Shown: in pieces, positions 33,186-43,399 of the stretch
Numbering within the stretch: the first letter of the stretch is position 1
Layout: the number at the start of each line of letters is the position of its first letter
Assembly: GCF_037154015.1 (NCBI RefSeq)
Contig: NZ_JBANRL010000001.1
Coordinates: forward strand, 1,984,001 to 2,048,000
DNA: 64,000 nucleotides
Direction: 5' to 3'
Source of the DNA: Altererythrobacter aquiaggeris
Lineage (GTDB): Bacteria; Pseudomonadota; Alphaproteobacteria; Sphingomonadales; Sphingomonadaceae
Made by a program: the position numbers and the translations under genes
Notes under the pieces: generated by a model
Seen by the model: the letters and a program-made list of their open reading frames with translations, nothing else
Told to the model about the DNA's origin: nothing
Databases searched by the model: none

Positions 33186-33752
33186 TTAGGACGCGGGAGC
33201 ATCCGTCCTGTGGAATGTGTAACTCAAAGTAATCTGTTCGACGTCGCGGGCGTTTTCGTCATTCTTGATCGCAGGATCAATGTAATAGAGCACCGGCATT
33301 CGCATCTCCTGACCGGGTTGCAGCGTTTGCTCGGTAAAACAGAAACATTGTATCTTGTTGAAATACTTGCCCGTTTGCTCCGGCTCGACATTGAAACTTG
33401 CGGTGCCGGTAATCGTTTCGTTCGAATCGTTCCTGGCAATGTAGATGGCCATATCGCGGCCACCGATGCTGACATTGTCGGTCGATTGTTCGGGCCGGAA
33501 AGACCAGGGCATGTCACGCCCGACATTGGCATCAAAGCGGATAGAGATGACCTTATCGGTCACCGCGACCGTGGCTGCCTCTGCTTGCGTCACCCGCTGT
33601 GTGGTTCCGCCAAATCCGGTAACCCGGCAAAACATATCGTATAAAGGAACGGCGGCAAACCCGAGCCCGAGCATTGCCAGCGCGCCAAGCAGCGCGATCA
33701 TCCCCGTACGGAGGTTGCGATCAGTAAGTGAGGGACCAGCCAGCGAAGACAT
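33186..33752 (-). CDS. ctaG: cytochrome c oxidase assembly protein CtaG (Cox11 family)
   Basis: 188 residues with one N-terminal membrane helix (RTGMIALLGALAMLGLGFAA) and a periplasmic immunoglobulin-like domain. The copper-binding CFCF motif is intact (NKIQCFCFTEQTLQPGQEM), preceded by YDMFCRVTGFGG. CtaG inserts copper B into subunit I. It sits between the small CoxF-like gene and ctaE, the usual order in alphaproteobacteria. A 68-base spacer separates it from ctaE. This is the Cox11-type protein, not the unrelated Gram-positive CtaG. Confidence 0.95.
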   Translation of the reverse strand: MSSLAGPSLTDRNLRTGMIALLGALAMLGLGFAAVPLYDMFCRVTGFGGTTQRVTQAEAATVAVTDKVISIRFDANVGRDMPWSFRPEQSTDNVSIGGRDMAIYIARNDSNETITGTASFNVEPEQTGKYFNKIQCFCFTEQTLQPGQEMRMPVLYYIDPAIKNDENARDVEQITLSYTFHRTDAPAS

Positions 33753-33755
33753 GGT

Positions 33756-33881
33756 TCAAGTCCTGACAATCGTTATTGCATAAAACAGTCCGGCCATCGC
33801 GAGCAAAATAAGTCCCAAAACCCAATTCCGGGATTTCTGACGACGGCGATATTCGGTTTCTTCTTCGGGTGTCATGGGCAT
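33756..33881 (-). CDS. small one-helix membrane protein of the cox operon (CoxF-like)
   Basis: 41 residues (MPMTPEEETEYRRRQKSRNW then VLGLILLAMAGLFYAITIVR), with a second start two codons in (39 residues). A charged head precedes a single membrane helix. Tiny proteins of this type sit between ctaB and ctaG in many alphaproteobacterial oxidase operons and have been called CoxF (remembered). The start lies 13 bases after the ctaB stop, and the stop is 3 bases from the ctaG ATG, so it is embedded in the operon. A role in oxidase assembly is an inference. Confidence 0.75.
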   Translation of the reverse strand: MPMTPEEETEYRRRQKSRNWVLGLILLAMAGLFYAITIVRT

Positions 33882-33893
33882 GTTTGCGGGCTC

Positions 33894-34802
33894 CTATCCC
33901 AGAATCAACCGGTCGGCGACCAGGATTCCAAAGAGAACAAAAAGGTAGAGGATGCTGAAGGCGAACAGGCGTTTTTCAGGTTTCATGCCGTCGCCTTCAG
34001 CGGAGGTTCTGAATGCAACCGGCACGGTGAATGCCAGAAACAATCCCGATAAAATCAAGGCGCTCACGCCATAGATTGCACCCGTCCCGCCAATAAACCA
34101 TGGCGCCGCAGACAGGGGGAGCAGCAGGACCGAATAAATCAGTATCTGTTTACGGGTAGCCGCTTCGCCCGCCACAACAGGTAGCATGGGAATACCGACT
34201 TTTGCATAATCGGTTTTGACGAACAGCGCGAGCGCCCAGAAATGCGGCGGTGTCCACATGAAGATGATCGCGAACAAAAGTACGGGCATTGCCGTTATGT
34301 CACCCGTCACAGCCACCCAGCCGATAACCGGTGGAAATGCGCCGGCACCCCCGCCGATAACGATGTTTTGCGGCGTGCGCGGCTTTAGCCACATCGTGTA
34401 GATAACCGCGTAATAAAAGATCGAAAACGCCAGAATTCCGGCGGCCAGCCAGCCCACTGCAAGGCCTAATATTCCGACGGAGGCACATGACAGGACAATA
34501 CCGAAATCGCGCGCGTCATCGCGGTTCATTCTACCGCCGGGAATTGGCCTGCCCTGCGTCCGCTTCATGCCGGCATCGATATCAGATTCCCACCACATGT
34601 TGAGTGCAGCGGAGCCGCCAGCCCCGATAGCAATGCACAAAATCGCCGTGAAACCTATGACCGGATGAATATCACCCGGCGCGGCCAGCAATCCGCACAG
34701 GCCGGTAAAGATGACCAGGCTCATCACGCGCGGTTTGGTAAGCGCAAAAAAATCGCGCCACTCTGTCGGCATTACGTGCGGTGCGGGGTGAGCGATCGTC
34801 AT
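33894..34802 (-). CDS. ctaB: protoheme IX farnesyltransferase (heme O synthase)
   Basis: 302 residues, an integral UbiA-superfamily prenyltransferase. The first Asp-rich motif ([20 protein letters not shown]) is clear and is followed by the conserved R-P-I-P; later segments include [20 protein letters not shown] and [19 protein letters not shown], both typical of CtaB/CyoE. It converts protoheme to heme O using farnesyl diphosphate, the first step to the heme A used by the aa3 oxidase. It is separated from ctaD by a 118-base gap holding two inverted repeats. Confidence 0.96.
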   Translation of the reverse strand: MTIAHPAPHVMPTEWRDFFALTKPRVMSLVIFTGLCGLLAAPGDIHPVIGFTAILCIAIGAGGSAALNMWWESDIDAGMKRTQGRPIPGGRMNRDDARDFGIVLSCASVGILGLAVGWLAAGILAFSIFYYAVIYTMWLKPRTPQNIVIGGGAGAFPPVIGWVAVTGDITAMPVLLFAIIFMWTPPHFWALALFVKTDYAKVGIPMLPVVAGEAATRKQILIYSVLLLPLSAAPWFIGGTGAIYGVSALILSGLFLAFTVPVAFRTSAEGDGMKPEKRLFAFSILYLFVLFGILVADRLILG

Positions 34803-34846
34803 ATCATTTGCCGGGCCTGCGCCTGCTTCGATCCTTTTTGCAAACA

Positions 34847-34908
34847 GGGGCGCACCGTTACCGGCACGCCCCCACCCAATTTAATTCCGGCCCTTCCGTT
34901 CGGGAAGG
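34847..34908 (-). terminator. tandem hairpins between ctaD and ctaB
   Basis: On the minus strand, a 6-bp stem CCTTCC/GGAAGG (34892-34897 with 34903-34908) comes first after the ctaD stop, then GGGGCG/CGCCCC (34847-34852 with 34867-34872) followed by TGTTTGC. These could terminate or attenuate transcription after ctaCD, lowering expression of the assembly genes downstream, or stabilise the ctaCD message. The T-run is weak. The rest of 34803-34920 shows nothing further. Confidence 0.45.
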
Positions 34909-34920
34909 CGCCAATACCGA

Positions 34921-36675
<1,755 letters not shown>

Positions 36676-37740
36676 TTAAACAGCCGGTGCTTGGTTAGCG
36701 GTTGCATCGGCCGCGTCGTCGGCAGCCTCCGCATCATCCGCTGCCTTCACTCCTGCCGCAACGGGAGCGGCAACAGCTTTTTCGACTTTAATGCCGGCTG
36801 GATTTCCGCCTTGCGAGCGTACCCAAGCATCAAACTGGGGCCGCGGCAATGCTTCGACCACAATCGGCATGTAACCATGCCGCGCGCCGCACAGTTCCAT
36901 ACACTGGCCGTAATAAACGCCGGGCTCCTCAATCAGGACGGTGCGTTCGTTCAAACGGCCGGGCACGGCGTCCATCTTCACCCATAGCGAGGGCACTGCA
37001 AAAGAGTGGATTACATCCGCGCCGGTAATTTGAAGGCGGATCGTTTCGCCAACCGGCACAACCATACGGTTATCGACGGCCAGCTGATGCGGTTCGCCCG
37101 ATGCCTTCGCAGCATTTACGTCGAGCATGTTCGAGACATATTCCTCGACACCAAGATCCGGATAAGAATATCCCCAATACCACTGATAACCGGTAACCTT
37201 GACCGTCACGGCGTCTTCCGGCGGCGATTCGTATTGCCTCGCCAAGAGGGTAATCGACGGAATTGCAATGCCGACCAGCACCAGAACCGGAATAAGCGTC
37301 CAAGCGACTTCAATCGCGGTATTATGTGTGGTTTTCGAAGGTGTCTTGTTCGCACGCCGGTTATATCGCGCCACGACCCACAGCAGCAGACCAAGCACAA
37401 ACAGGCTGATGGCGAAAATGACCGGGATCAGAATCGCATCATGCATCCACTGGGCATATTTGCCGTTGGGCGAATATTGGTCCTGAAACCCAAAAGCACC
37501 GTCAATCGGCATACCCTTGCCCTGCGTCGGCTTCATCGGGGTGTAAGCGGCATCACCCGCCGGAACGGCCGGAACGGCTGCTTCCACTTCAGCAGTGTCC
37601 CCGATTGCGACGGGCGCCGGTGCTTCCAGCGGAGCTGCGTCCTGTGCAAAGGCCGCCGAACTCGCGAAAGCGAGACCAATGGCGAGCATGGCCGCGATCA
37701 CAGCGCGGTAAAATGTCGGGGCGTTGATGCCGATGGTCAT
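36676..37740 (-). CDS. ctaC: cytochrome c oxidase subunit II
   Basis: 354 residues from the ATG at 37740, which has GGAAAG upstream and opens onto a signal peptide (AVIAAMLAIGLAFASSAAFA). Two membrane helices follow (HDAILIPVIFAISLFVLGLL and VAWTLIPVLVLVGIAIPSIT), then the CuA domain: VIHSFAVPSLWVKMD supplies His, and PGVYYGQCMELCGARHGYM supplies the C-x3-C, His and Met ligands. It receives electrons from cytochrome c. The C-terminus adds an Ala/Asp-rich tail (AADDAEAADDAADATANQA) of unknown use, and the N-terminal mature part has a Pro/Ala-rich linker. First gene of the operon; the 203-base gap upstream should hold its promoter. Confidence 0.97.
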   Translation of the reverse strand: MTIGINAPTFYRAVIAAMLAIGLAFASSAAFAQDAAPLEAPAPVAIGDTAEVEAAVPAVPAGDAAYTPMKPTQGKGMPIDGAFGFQDQYSPNGKYAQWMHDAILIPVIFAISLFVLGLLLWVVARYNRRANKTPSKTTHNTAIEVAWTLIPVLVLVGIAIPSITLLARQYESPPEDAVTVKVTGYQWYWGYSYPDLGVEEYVSNMLDVNAAKASGEPHQLAVDNRMVVPVGETIRLQITGADVIHSFAVPSLWVKMDAVPGRLNERTVLIEEPGVYYGQCMELCGARHGYMPIVVEALPRPQFDAWVRSQGGNPAGIKVEKAVAAPVAAGVKAADDAEAADDAADATANQAPAV

Positions 37741-37889
37741 GTCAGAGTTGCTTTCCGCATATCCGCTTGAGTGTAATGACACTGAAATCTCGCAGCCATT
37801 CCGGTGCAGCCATTCAGCTTTGAGAAGGCCTATACGCATGGTTGCCCCCCGTCTCAAGCGCTTCTAGGGAGAAAAATAAGCAACCAGGG

Positions 37890-37904
37890 TTGCATAGTAT
37901 GCAA
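37890..37904. promoter_or_regulatory. perfect palindrome between ctaC and pyrE
   Basis: TTGCATAGTATGCAA is a perfect 7-base inverted repeat around one G. It lies in the 203-base divergent region between ctaC and pyrE, 40 bases before the pyrE start and about 150 from the ctaC start. An operator for a dimeric regulator is likely, but I recognise no protein that binds it. The rest of the region (37741-37943) shows only AT-rich promoter-like stretches. Confidence 0.4.
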
Positions 37905-37943
37905 TTACTATCGTTTTGACGCTACGGAGCAGCCGGAAAGATC

Positions 37944-38522
37944 ATGACAGAAGACGAAGTTCTCGCTGAATTCCGCGCCAGTGGCGCTCTGCTCGAAGGG
38001 CACTTTCTGCTCTCGTCCGGGCGGCATAGCGCGCATTATTTGCAATGTGCGCGCGTTTTGATGGACCCGATGCGGGCCAGCCGACTCGCGTCAGCCATGG
38101 CGTCAAACCTCCCGCGCGAGCTGCGCACGGAAATCGACGTTGTAGTGTCACCTGCAATGGGCGGCGTCATCATCGGTCACGAAATGGGTCGCGCTCTGGG
38201 CAAGGAAGCGATGTTTCTCGAACGACCAGAAGGCGAATTCCATTTCCGCAGGGGTTTCGCGCTTGGCGATGGCGCCCGGGTGTTGCTGGTCGAAGATGTC
38301 GTGACCACCGGACTTTCTTCGGCCGAAGCGATCACAGCCGTCGAACAGGCAGGCGGAACGGTTCTTGCACTTACCTGCATGGTTGACCGGACCGGCGGCG
38401 AAGTAACGTTCGCTGTGCCTTTCCTGCCGCTTGTTCAGATTACCTTCCCGACTTACGCCGCGAATGAAATTCCCGCCGTGCTCGCTGCGACCGAAATCAC
38501 CAAACCGGGCAGCCGGAAGTGA
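37944..38522 (+). CDS. pyrE: orotate phosphoribosyltransferase
   Basis: 192 residues. Landmarks: [20 protein letters not shown] at the start, [19 protein letters not shown] and the PRPP-binding loop [19 protein letters not shown] (Asp-Asp-like D and TTG) near residue 117. It joins orotate and PRPP to make OMP, the fifth step of pyrimidine synthesis. The TGA stop overlaps the GTG start of pdxJ (GTGA). It begins an operon pyrE-pdxJ-acpS-lepB, a conserved alphaproteobacterial arrangement in which acyl carrier protein maturation and signal peptidase follow. Confidence 0.96.
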   Translation: MTEDEVLAEFRASGALLEGHFLLSSGRHSAHYLQCARVLMDPMRASRLASAMASNLPRELRTEIDVVVSPAMGGVIIGHEMGRALGKEAMFLERPEGEFHFRRGFALGDGARVLLVEDVVTTGLSSAEAITAVEQAGGTVLALTCMVDRTGGEVTFAVPFLPLVQITFPTYAANEIPAVLAATEITKPGSRK

Positions 38523-39253
38523 CGGCGACGGTCCATCTCCGCCTCGGGGTCAATATCGATCACGTTGCGACCATCCGGAATGCGCGCGGCGGTGATCATC
38601 CCGATCCGGTCCGCGCTGCAAAAATCGTTGCGGCTGTCGGGGGCGACGGGATCACCGCACATTTGCGCGAAGATCGCCGCCATATCCGCGATGATGATCT
38701 TTCGCGCATCCAGTCGGCAACCGATTTGCCGCTGAACCTCGAGATGGCCGCGACGGACGAGATGCTGGCTATCGCTTTGCGCCACCGTCCGCACGCCGCG
38801 TGCATAGTGCCCGAAAGACGCGAGGAACGCACAACCGAGGGCGGTCTTGACGCTGCCGGCCAGCATAACCGGATTGCGCCGATCGTAACGCGGCTGGCCG
38901 ACGCCGGCATCCGCGTCAGCCTGTTTATCGCCCCCGATGAACGTCAGCTCGAAGCTGCCATGCGCCTGCGCGTGCCGGTGGTGGAATTTCACACGGGCGA
39001 ATATGCCCATGCCGAGGGCGAGGCCCGCGCGGTAGAATTGCGCCGCCTTGCAGATATGGCAGCATTGGCGGTCAAAATCGGTATCGAGCCCCATGCCGGC
39101 CATGGATTGACTTATGAAAATGTCCAGCCGGTTGCAGCAATTCCCCAGATCGCCGAACTGAACATCGGACATTACCTTGTCGGTGAAGCAGTCTTCGTCG
39201 GCCTCGAGGCTGCGGTAAAACGGATGCGCAATCTGATGGACGATGCCAGATGA
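38519..39253 (+). CDS. pdxJ: pyridoxine 5'-phosphate synthase
   Basis: 244 residues starting at a GTG that overlaps the pyrE stop. Landmarks: [20 protein letters not shown] at the start, [20 protein letters not shown] (His and Arg of the phosphate site), [18 protein letters not shown] and [18 protein letters not shown] at the C-terminus. It is a TIM-barrel enzyme that condenses 1-deoxyxylulose 5-phosphate with aminoacetone phosphate to make PNP, the vitamin B6 precursor. It is followed after 10 bases by acpS. Confidence 0.97.
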   Translation: MTATVHLRLGVNIDHVATIRNARGGDHPDPVRAAKIVAAVGGDGITAHLREDRRHIRDDDLSRIQSATDLPLNLEMAATDEMLAIALRHRPHAACIVPERREERTTEGGLDAAGQHNRIAPIVTRLADAGIRVSLFIAPDERQLEAAMRLRVPVVEFHTGEYAHAEGEARAVELRRLADMAALAVKIGIEPHAGHGLTYENVQPVAAIPQIAELNIGHYLVGEAVFVGLEAAVKRMRNLMDDAR

Positions 39254-39263
39254 GGGCTGACCT

Positions 39264-39668
39264 TTGATCATCGGAATGGGCAGCGACCTGTGCAATATCG
39301 AACGCATCGAGAAGGCACTGAACCGCCACGGAGAGCGGTTTGAAAAGCGCAGCTTCACCGAAATCGAGCGCGCCAAGGCCGCCAAGCGTCCCTTCACCCG
39401 CGCGGGGACTTATGCGAAAAGGTTTGCCGCCAAGGAAGCCTTCTCCAAGGCGGTCGGTACCGGTTTTCATGGCGGCGTATATATGAAGGATATCGGCGTG
39501 GTGAATGCCAAGTCAGGCGCACCCACGCTCGCGCTGACTAACGGCGCTGCAAAGCGTCTTGCAGAACTCACGCCGGAGGGCCATGAGGCCATCGTTCATC
39601 TCACTCTCACCGATGATCATCCATGGGCCATGGCTCACGTGGTGATCGAGGCCCGACCAAAACCATAA
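39264..39668 (+). CDS. acpS: holo-[acyl-carrier-protein] synthase
   Basis: 134 residues starting at a TTG at 39264; the family N-terminus [20 protein letters not shown] follows at once, so the start is firm. The Mg-binding Asp in [10 protein letters not shown] and the catalytic [16 protein letters not shown] (Glu and Lys) are present. AcpS transfers phosphopantetheine from CoA to acyl carrier protein. The stop overlaps the lepB start (TAATG). The unusual TTG start may lower its expression relative to pyrE and pdxJ. Confidence 0.96.
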   Translation: MIIGMGSDLCNIERIEKALNRHGERFEKRSFTEIERAKAAKRPFTRAGTYAKRFAAKEAFSKAVGTGFHGGVYMKDIGVVNAKSGAPTLALTNGAAKRLAELTPEGHEAIVHLTLTDDHPWAMAHVVIEARPKP

Positions 39669-40582
39669 TGTCCATCTCCGGTAATCCCCCCATGTCGCAA
39701 GCCAGCGAAAAAGAAGACGACTCCGACAGCATCAACTGGTTCGTGGAAATTCGCGGACTGGCTCTCATGCTGCTTGCGGTATTGGCATTTCACAGCCTGA
39801 TTGCGAAACCGTTCTATATACCCAGCACATCGATGATGCCCAATTTGCTGGTTGGTGACCGGTTGGTGGTGACGAAATATCCCTATGGCTGGAGCTGGGT
39901 ATCTGCGAGCTTCCACGTATTGCCGCGCGGCACCTGGCGGATCATGCCTGCTACGCCCGAATATGGCGATATTGTCGTGCCTGTCCCTCCCGGCAGCGAC
40001 GAGGATTATATCAAGCGCGTGGTCGCACTGCCCGGTGACAGAATTGCGGTGATCGACGGCCAGATTGTTCTGAATGGCGAGCCTGTACCGCAAGAGGTCG
40101 TGCCTGCGGTGCAAATTTCGGCTGAGGACAGCCACCACTGTAACGGATCCGACTGCCTTTCGAATTACGAACAATTTCGCACCAGGCTGCCCAATGGCCG
40201 GCAGGTATATGAAATTCCGACATATCGCGAAACGTTGCCAAATGGTGCATCCTATCTGATTTTTGATTACGAAGACCAGATCTTGGACAATATGTCTGAA
40301 ATAGCAGTTCCAGCAGGCCATGTATTCGTAATGGGCGATAATCGCGACGATTCGGCGGATAGCCGCGCTTCGGAAGCAGAGCGCGGACTGGACGGCCCCA
40401 TCCCGCTTGAAAATATCGGCGGGCGGGCCGAGTTCATTACATTTTCGCTAGACGGATCAACCACCTGGAACCCCGCCACATGGTGGCAATCCTTGCGTGA
40501 AGGCCGCGCTTGGACCACACTGCGCCCAACGGTCGACAGCCAGATAAGCGGATCAGGGACAGCCGATGACGACAACCAGTGA
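39668..40582 (+). CDS. lepB: signal peptidase I
   Basis: 304 residues from the ATG at 39668 that overlaps the acpS stop; a second Met at 39692 is possible. One membrane anchor lies near residues 32-50 (GLALMLLAVLAFHSLIAKPF), then the catalytic Ser in YIPSTSMMPNLLVGDRL and the catalytic Lys in EDYIKRVVALPGDRIAV; the MGDNRDDSADSR box is intact near residue 225. It removes signal peptides from secreted proteins at the periplasmic side of the inner membrane. An insertion of about 60 residues with two Cys (SAEDSHHCNGSDCLSNY) lies between the Lys and the last box. Confidence 0.96.
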   Translation: MSISGNPPMSQASEKEDDSDSINWFVEIRGLALMLLAVLAFHSLIAKPFYIPSTSMMPNLLVGDRLVVTKYPYGWSWVSASFHVLPRGTWRIMPATPEYGDIVVPVPPGSDEDYIKRVVALPGDRIAVIDGQIVLNGEPVPQEVVPAVQISAEDSHHCNGSDCLSNYEQFRTRLPNGRQVYEIPTYRETLPNGASYLIFDYEDQILDNMSEIAVPAGHVFVMGDNRDDSADSRASEAERGLDGPIPLENIGGRAEFITFSLDGSTTWNPATWWQSLREGRAWTTLRPTVDSQISGSGTADDDNQ

Positions 40583-41678
40583 ACAGGGCGGCGCGAAGGC
40601 TCCCGGAAAACCGGCGCCGGACAAGGACGAAATAGAGGCCATAGGCAACAGTCCGACCCGGTTCCGCAATCCCGAACTTCGGCGCGAGGCCTGGAAAGCG
40701 ATCGTCTGGGTCAGTGTCGTCGGCGGTGTCGCGCTTGCCGTTTATCTGGCGCAATCGCTTCTGGTAATCTTTGGCGCGATCGTATTCGCGTCGATGATTG
40801 ACGGCGGCGCCCGCTTGCTTGGCCGTGCTCTCAACATCGGGCGCGGCTGGCGCGTGGCCATCGTGATGGCGCTGGCTGTGGCATTCATGGTCTGGCTGAC
40901 CATTTTCGCGGGATCACAGATTTCGCGCGAAGCGGCAGAGTTTCCCCGAATTGTAACCGAGCAGATTCAGGTCCTGTTATCATGGGCGGAGTCTCAAGGA
41001 TTCGCAGTGGACCAGAAGGAACTTTCGACACTTTCAGGCAATCTGATGAGCGGTGTCGGGACAATCACGCGCGCAATTGGCGGGCTGTTTGGCGGACTGA
41101 CCACGTTGGTTCTGATTGCGATAATCGGCGTCTATCTGGCGGTAGAGCCCAACCTTTATGAGCGCGGCGTAGCCTGGATGCTCCCCAGCGCTCACCGGGA
41201 AAATTTCTACCATACGGTTTCAAATATGGGCTTTGCGATGCGGCGGCTGCTGTTCGGCAGAATCATCGGTATGGTCATCGAAGGCCTGTTCACGTGGATG
41301 ATGCTGGCATTGTGGGGCGTGCCCATGGCCGCGTTGCTTGGCCTGCTGACCGGTCTGCTCGCATTCATTCCCAATATCGGAGCGCTGATTTCCGGCGCGC
41401 TGATGGTTCTGGTCGGTTTTTCCGGCGGGGTCGACATGGGCATCTATACGATTTTCGTATATTTCTTCGTCCAGACGATTGATGGCTATTTGCTGGTACC
41501 GATGATCGCGCGCAAAGCGGTTGATCTTGCGCCTGCACTTGTGCTTGCGGCGCAGCTGATCCTTGGCGTGCTGTTCGGTATTCTGGGACTGGCGCTCGCC
41601 GACCCGCTGATGGCGATGATCAAGACCGGCCTCGAAAGCCGCGCTGACAGGCTCGACGAAGACGCCGCAGAAAATTAG
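40566..41678 (+). CDS. AI-2E (PerM)-family transporter
   Basis: 370 residues with seven to eight hydrophobic segments in the AI-2E/PerM layout: AIVWVSVVGGVALAVYLAQS first, then VIFGAIVFASMIDGGARLLG, a central amphipathic region, and the paired C-terminal helices (AALLGLLTGLLAFIPNIGAL, VDLAPALVLAAQLILGVLFG). The P-N-I-G motif after helix 5 is typical. Substrates of this family include autoinducer-2 and small metabolites or sodium; here none can be named. It overlaps lepB by 17 bases and so is translated behind signal peptidase. Confidence 0.87.
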   Translation: MTTTSEQGGAKAPGKPAPDKDEIEAIGNSPTRFRNPELRREAWKAIVWVSVVGGVALAVYLAQSLLVIFGAIVFASMIDGGARLLGRALNIGRGWRVAIVMALAVAFMVWLTIFAGSQISREAAEFPRIVTEQIQVLLSWAESQGFAVDQKELSTLSGNLMSGVGTITRAIGGLFGGLTTLVLIAIIGVYLAVEPNLYERGVAWMLPSAHRENFYHTVSNMGFAMRRLLFGRIIGMVIEGLFTWMMLALWGVPMAALLGLLTGLLAFIPNIGALISGALMVLVGFSGGVDMGIYTIFVYFFVQTIDGYLLVPMIARKAVDLAPALVLAAQLILGVLFGILGLALADPLMAMIKTGLESRADRLDEDAAEN

Positions 41679-41692
41679 GATCCTACCGGAAT

Positions 41693-42913
41693 ATGGCTCG
41701 CAAGTTTCTCTACATTATCGTTTTTCTAACTATCCTGATTATCGGCGCCTTGTTTGCGCTGAACATCTGGCAGCGCGAAGCGACTGAATACGCGTTTATT
41801 CCCAGGTCCGAATTTGTCGAACAGGCACCGCTTGAACGCAATGCCTATGAAGATCCGGCGATGTGGTATTCGCGGCCGGGGATCGGGATATCCGACCCGT
41901 CGCGCTGGCAGCCCGCACCTGCCGAGGTGACACAGCCGCCATCTCCGCAAAATCCGGCGACGCAGGTCAGGGCGCAGGCTCCGCCCGCTGCGGTCAGGGC
42001 TGAAGTCAATGCAATGATCGTTCCCGAAGCTGCACAGTTTGCAGTTTTTTTCGTTCATCCTACCAGCTATTTGCCGCTCGGCCTGTCCAGCGATACGCAG
42101 TGGAATGCCTCGCTTGGCGACGAGACAGCCGAAACGCGCGCGCGGATGTTCCTTCGCGGGCTGGCCAGTCCGTTCAACGCTGCTAACGAGATCTGGGCAC
42201 CGAAATACCGTCAGGCCGCAGTAGGGACGTTCCTGACCGATAAACCCGAAGCCGCCATGGCGATCGACGCTGCCTACCGCGATGTCGAACAGGCATTTGC
42301 CTATTTCCTGGACAGCATCGATGCGGACAAACCAATCGTCCTAGCGGGTCACAGTCAGGGCGCGCTGCATATCATCCGCTTGTTGGAGCAAAAAATCGCC
42401 GGCACGCCGCTGCAATCGCGCGTGGCCGCAGTTTATCCGATTGGCTGGCCGATTTCGGTCGAACATGATTTGCCGGCACTGGGCTTGCCTGCTTGCGCCA
42501 CTGGAGCGCAATCGGGTTGCATCGTCAGCTGGTCCAGCTTCGCCGAGCCGGCCGATCCGGCGATGTTGCTGGAACGCTACAGTTCCTCGACGGGTCTGGA
42601 CGGAAAAATTCGCGGCAACAGCCAAATCCTGTGCACCAACCCGCTGACCGGCCAGTTAAACGGTGATGCACCCGCATCTGCCAATCTGGGGACGCTCGTT
42701 CCAGACGGGTCGATGGAAACAGCCGAATTGATTGAAAAAGCCGTTCCTGCACGCTGCGATGAACGCGGATTGCTACTGATCGGCGACCCTCCGCAGCTTG
42801 GTTCCGCAGTGCTGCCGGGCAACAATTACCACGTTTATGACATACCGTTATTCTGGCGAAACCTGCAGGAAGATGTTGCCCGCCGCGTCAGCGCCTGGGC
42901 CAAGGCGCGGTAA
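41693..42913 (+). CDS. DUF3089 alpha/beta-hydrolase-fold protein
   Basis: 406 residues. An N-terminal membrane helix (FLYIIVFLTILIIGALFALN) anchors it to the inner membrane. The rest matches DUF3089: VFFVHPTSYLPLGLSSDTQW, then the nucleophile elbow PIVLAGHSQGALHIIRLL (Ser near residue 222) and a C-terminal NNYHVYDIPLFW containing the His of a Ser-His pair. An Asp/Glu acid is less clear. The family behaves like a serine hydrolase of unknown substrate, perhaps a lipase or esterase. It lies 14 bases after the AI-2E gene and 6 bases before ruvX, within the same operon. Confidence 0.85.
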   Translation: MARKFLYIIVFLTILIIGALFALNIWQREATEYAFIPRSEFVEQAPLERNAYEDPAMWYSRPGIGISDPSRWQPAPAEVTQPPSPQNPATQVRAQAPPAAVRAEVNAMIVPEAAQFAVFFVHPTSYLPLGLSSDTQWNASLGDETAETRARMFLRGLASPFNAANEIWAPKYRQAAVGTFLTDKPEAAMAIDAAYRDVEQAFAYFLDSIDADKPIVLAGHSQGALHIIRLLEQKIAGTPLQSRVAAVYPIGWPISVEHDLPALGLPACATGAQSGCIVSWSSFAEPADPAMLLERYSSSTGLDGKIRGNSQILCTNPLTGQLNGDAPASANLGTLVPDGSMETAELIEKAVPARCDERGLLLIGDPPQLGSAVLPGNNYHVYDIPLFWRNLQEDVARRVSAWAKAR

Positions 42914-42919
42914 GCGGCT

Positions 42920-43399
42920 GTGCCGTCCGCCCCGATTTATGACACAGCGGCGCCATTTCGTGACGCGCTGCCCGATGGCGGCGCGCTGATGGCGCTCGAC
43001 CTCGGGACCAAGACAATCGGCACCGCGTTTTGCGATGCAGGCTGGCGGTTCGCGACCGCGGGCAAAACCCTGCCGCGTGGCAAATTTACGCGCGACCGGG
43101 CTGCTCTGGAGGGACTGTTGAAGGAACGCAGTGTTGCAGCGATAATAATCGGATTGCCGCTCAATATGGACGGCAGCGAAGGCCCGCGTGCGCAGGCAAG
43201 CCGTGCCTATGGCCGCAACCTTGCCGAAATCGGGTTGCCAATTCTGATGTGGGACGAACGGCTTTCGACGGCCAGCGCGGAGCGCGGGTTGATCGCCCAG
43301 GATTTCAGCCGGGCGAAGCGTGCCGAACGGATCGATTCGCACGCCGCGGCGGTTATCCTGCAGGCTGCGATCGATGCCCTATCCGGTAATGCGTTCTAG
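42920..43399 (+). CDS. ruvX: Holliday junction resolvase-like RuvX (YqgF)
   Basis: 159 residues starting at a GTG. The RNase H-like fold shows its first acidic motif in LMALDLGTKTIGTAFCDAGW and a second near the middle in VAAIIIGLPLNMDGSEGPRA; the third acid is in LIMWDERLSTASAE-like sequence (LPILMWDERLSTASAERG). In many bacteria RuvX processes pre-16S rRNA and can cut Holliday junctions. The TAG stop is shared with the convergent gene (CTAG, 43396-43399). It is the last gene of the pyrE operon. Confidence 0.92.
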   Translation: MPSAPIYDTAAPFRDALPDGGALMALDLGTKTIGTAFCDAGWRFATAGKTLPRGKFTRDRAALEGLLKERSVAAIIIGLPLNMDGSEGPRAQASRAYGRNLAEIGLPILMWDERLSTASAERGLIAQDFSRAKRAERIDSHAAAVILQAAIDALSGNAF

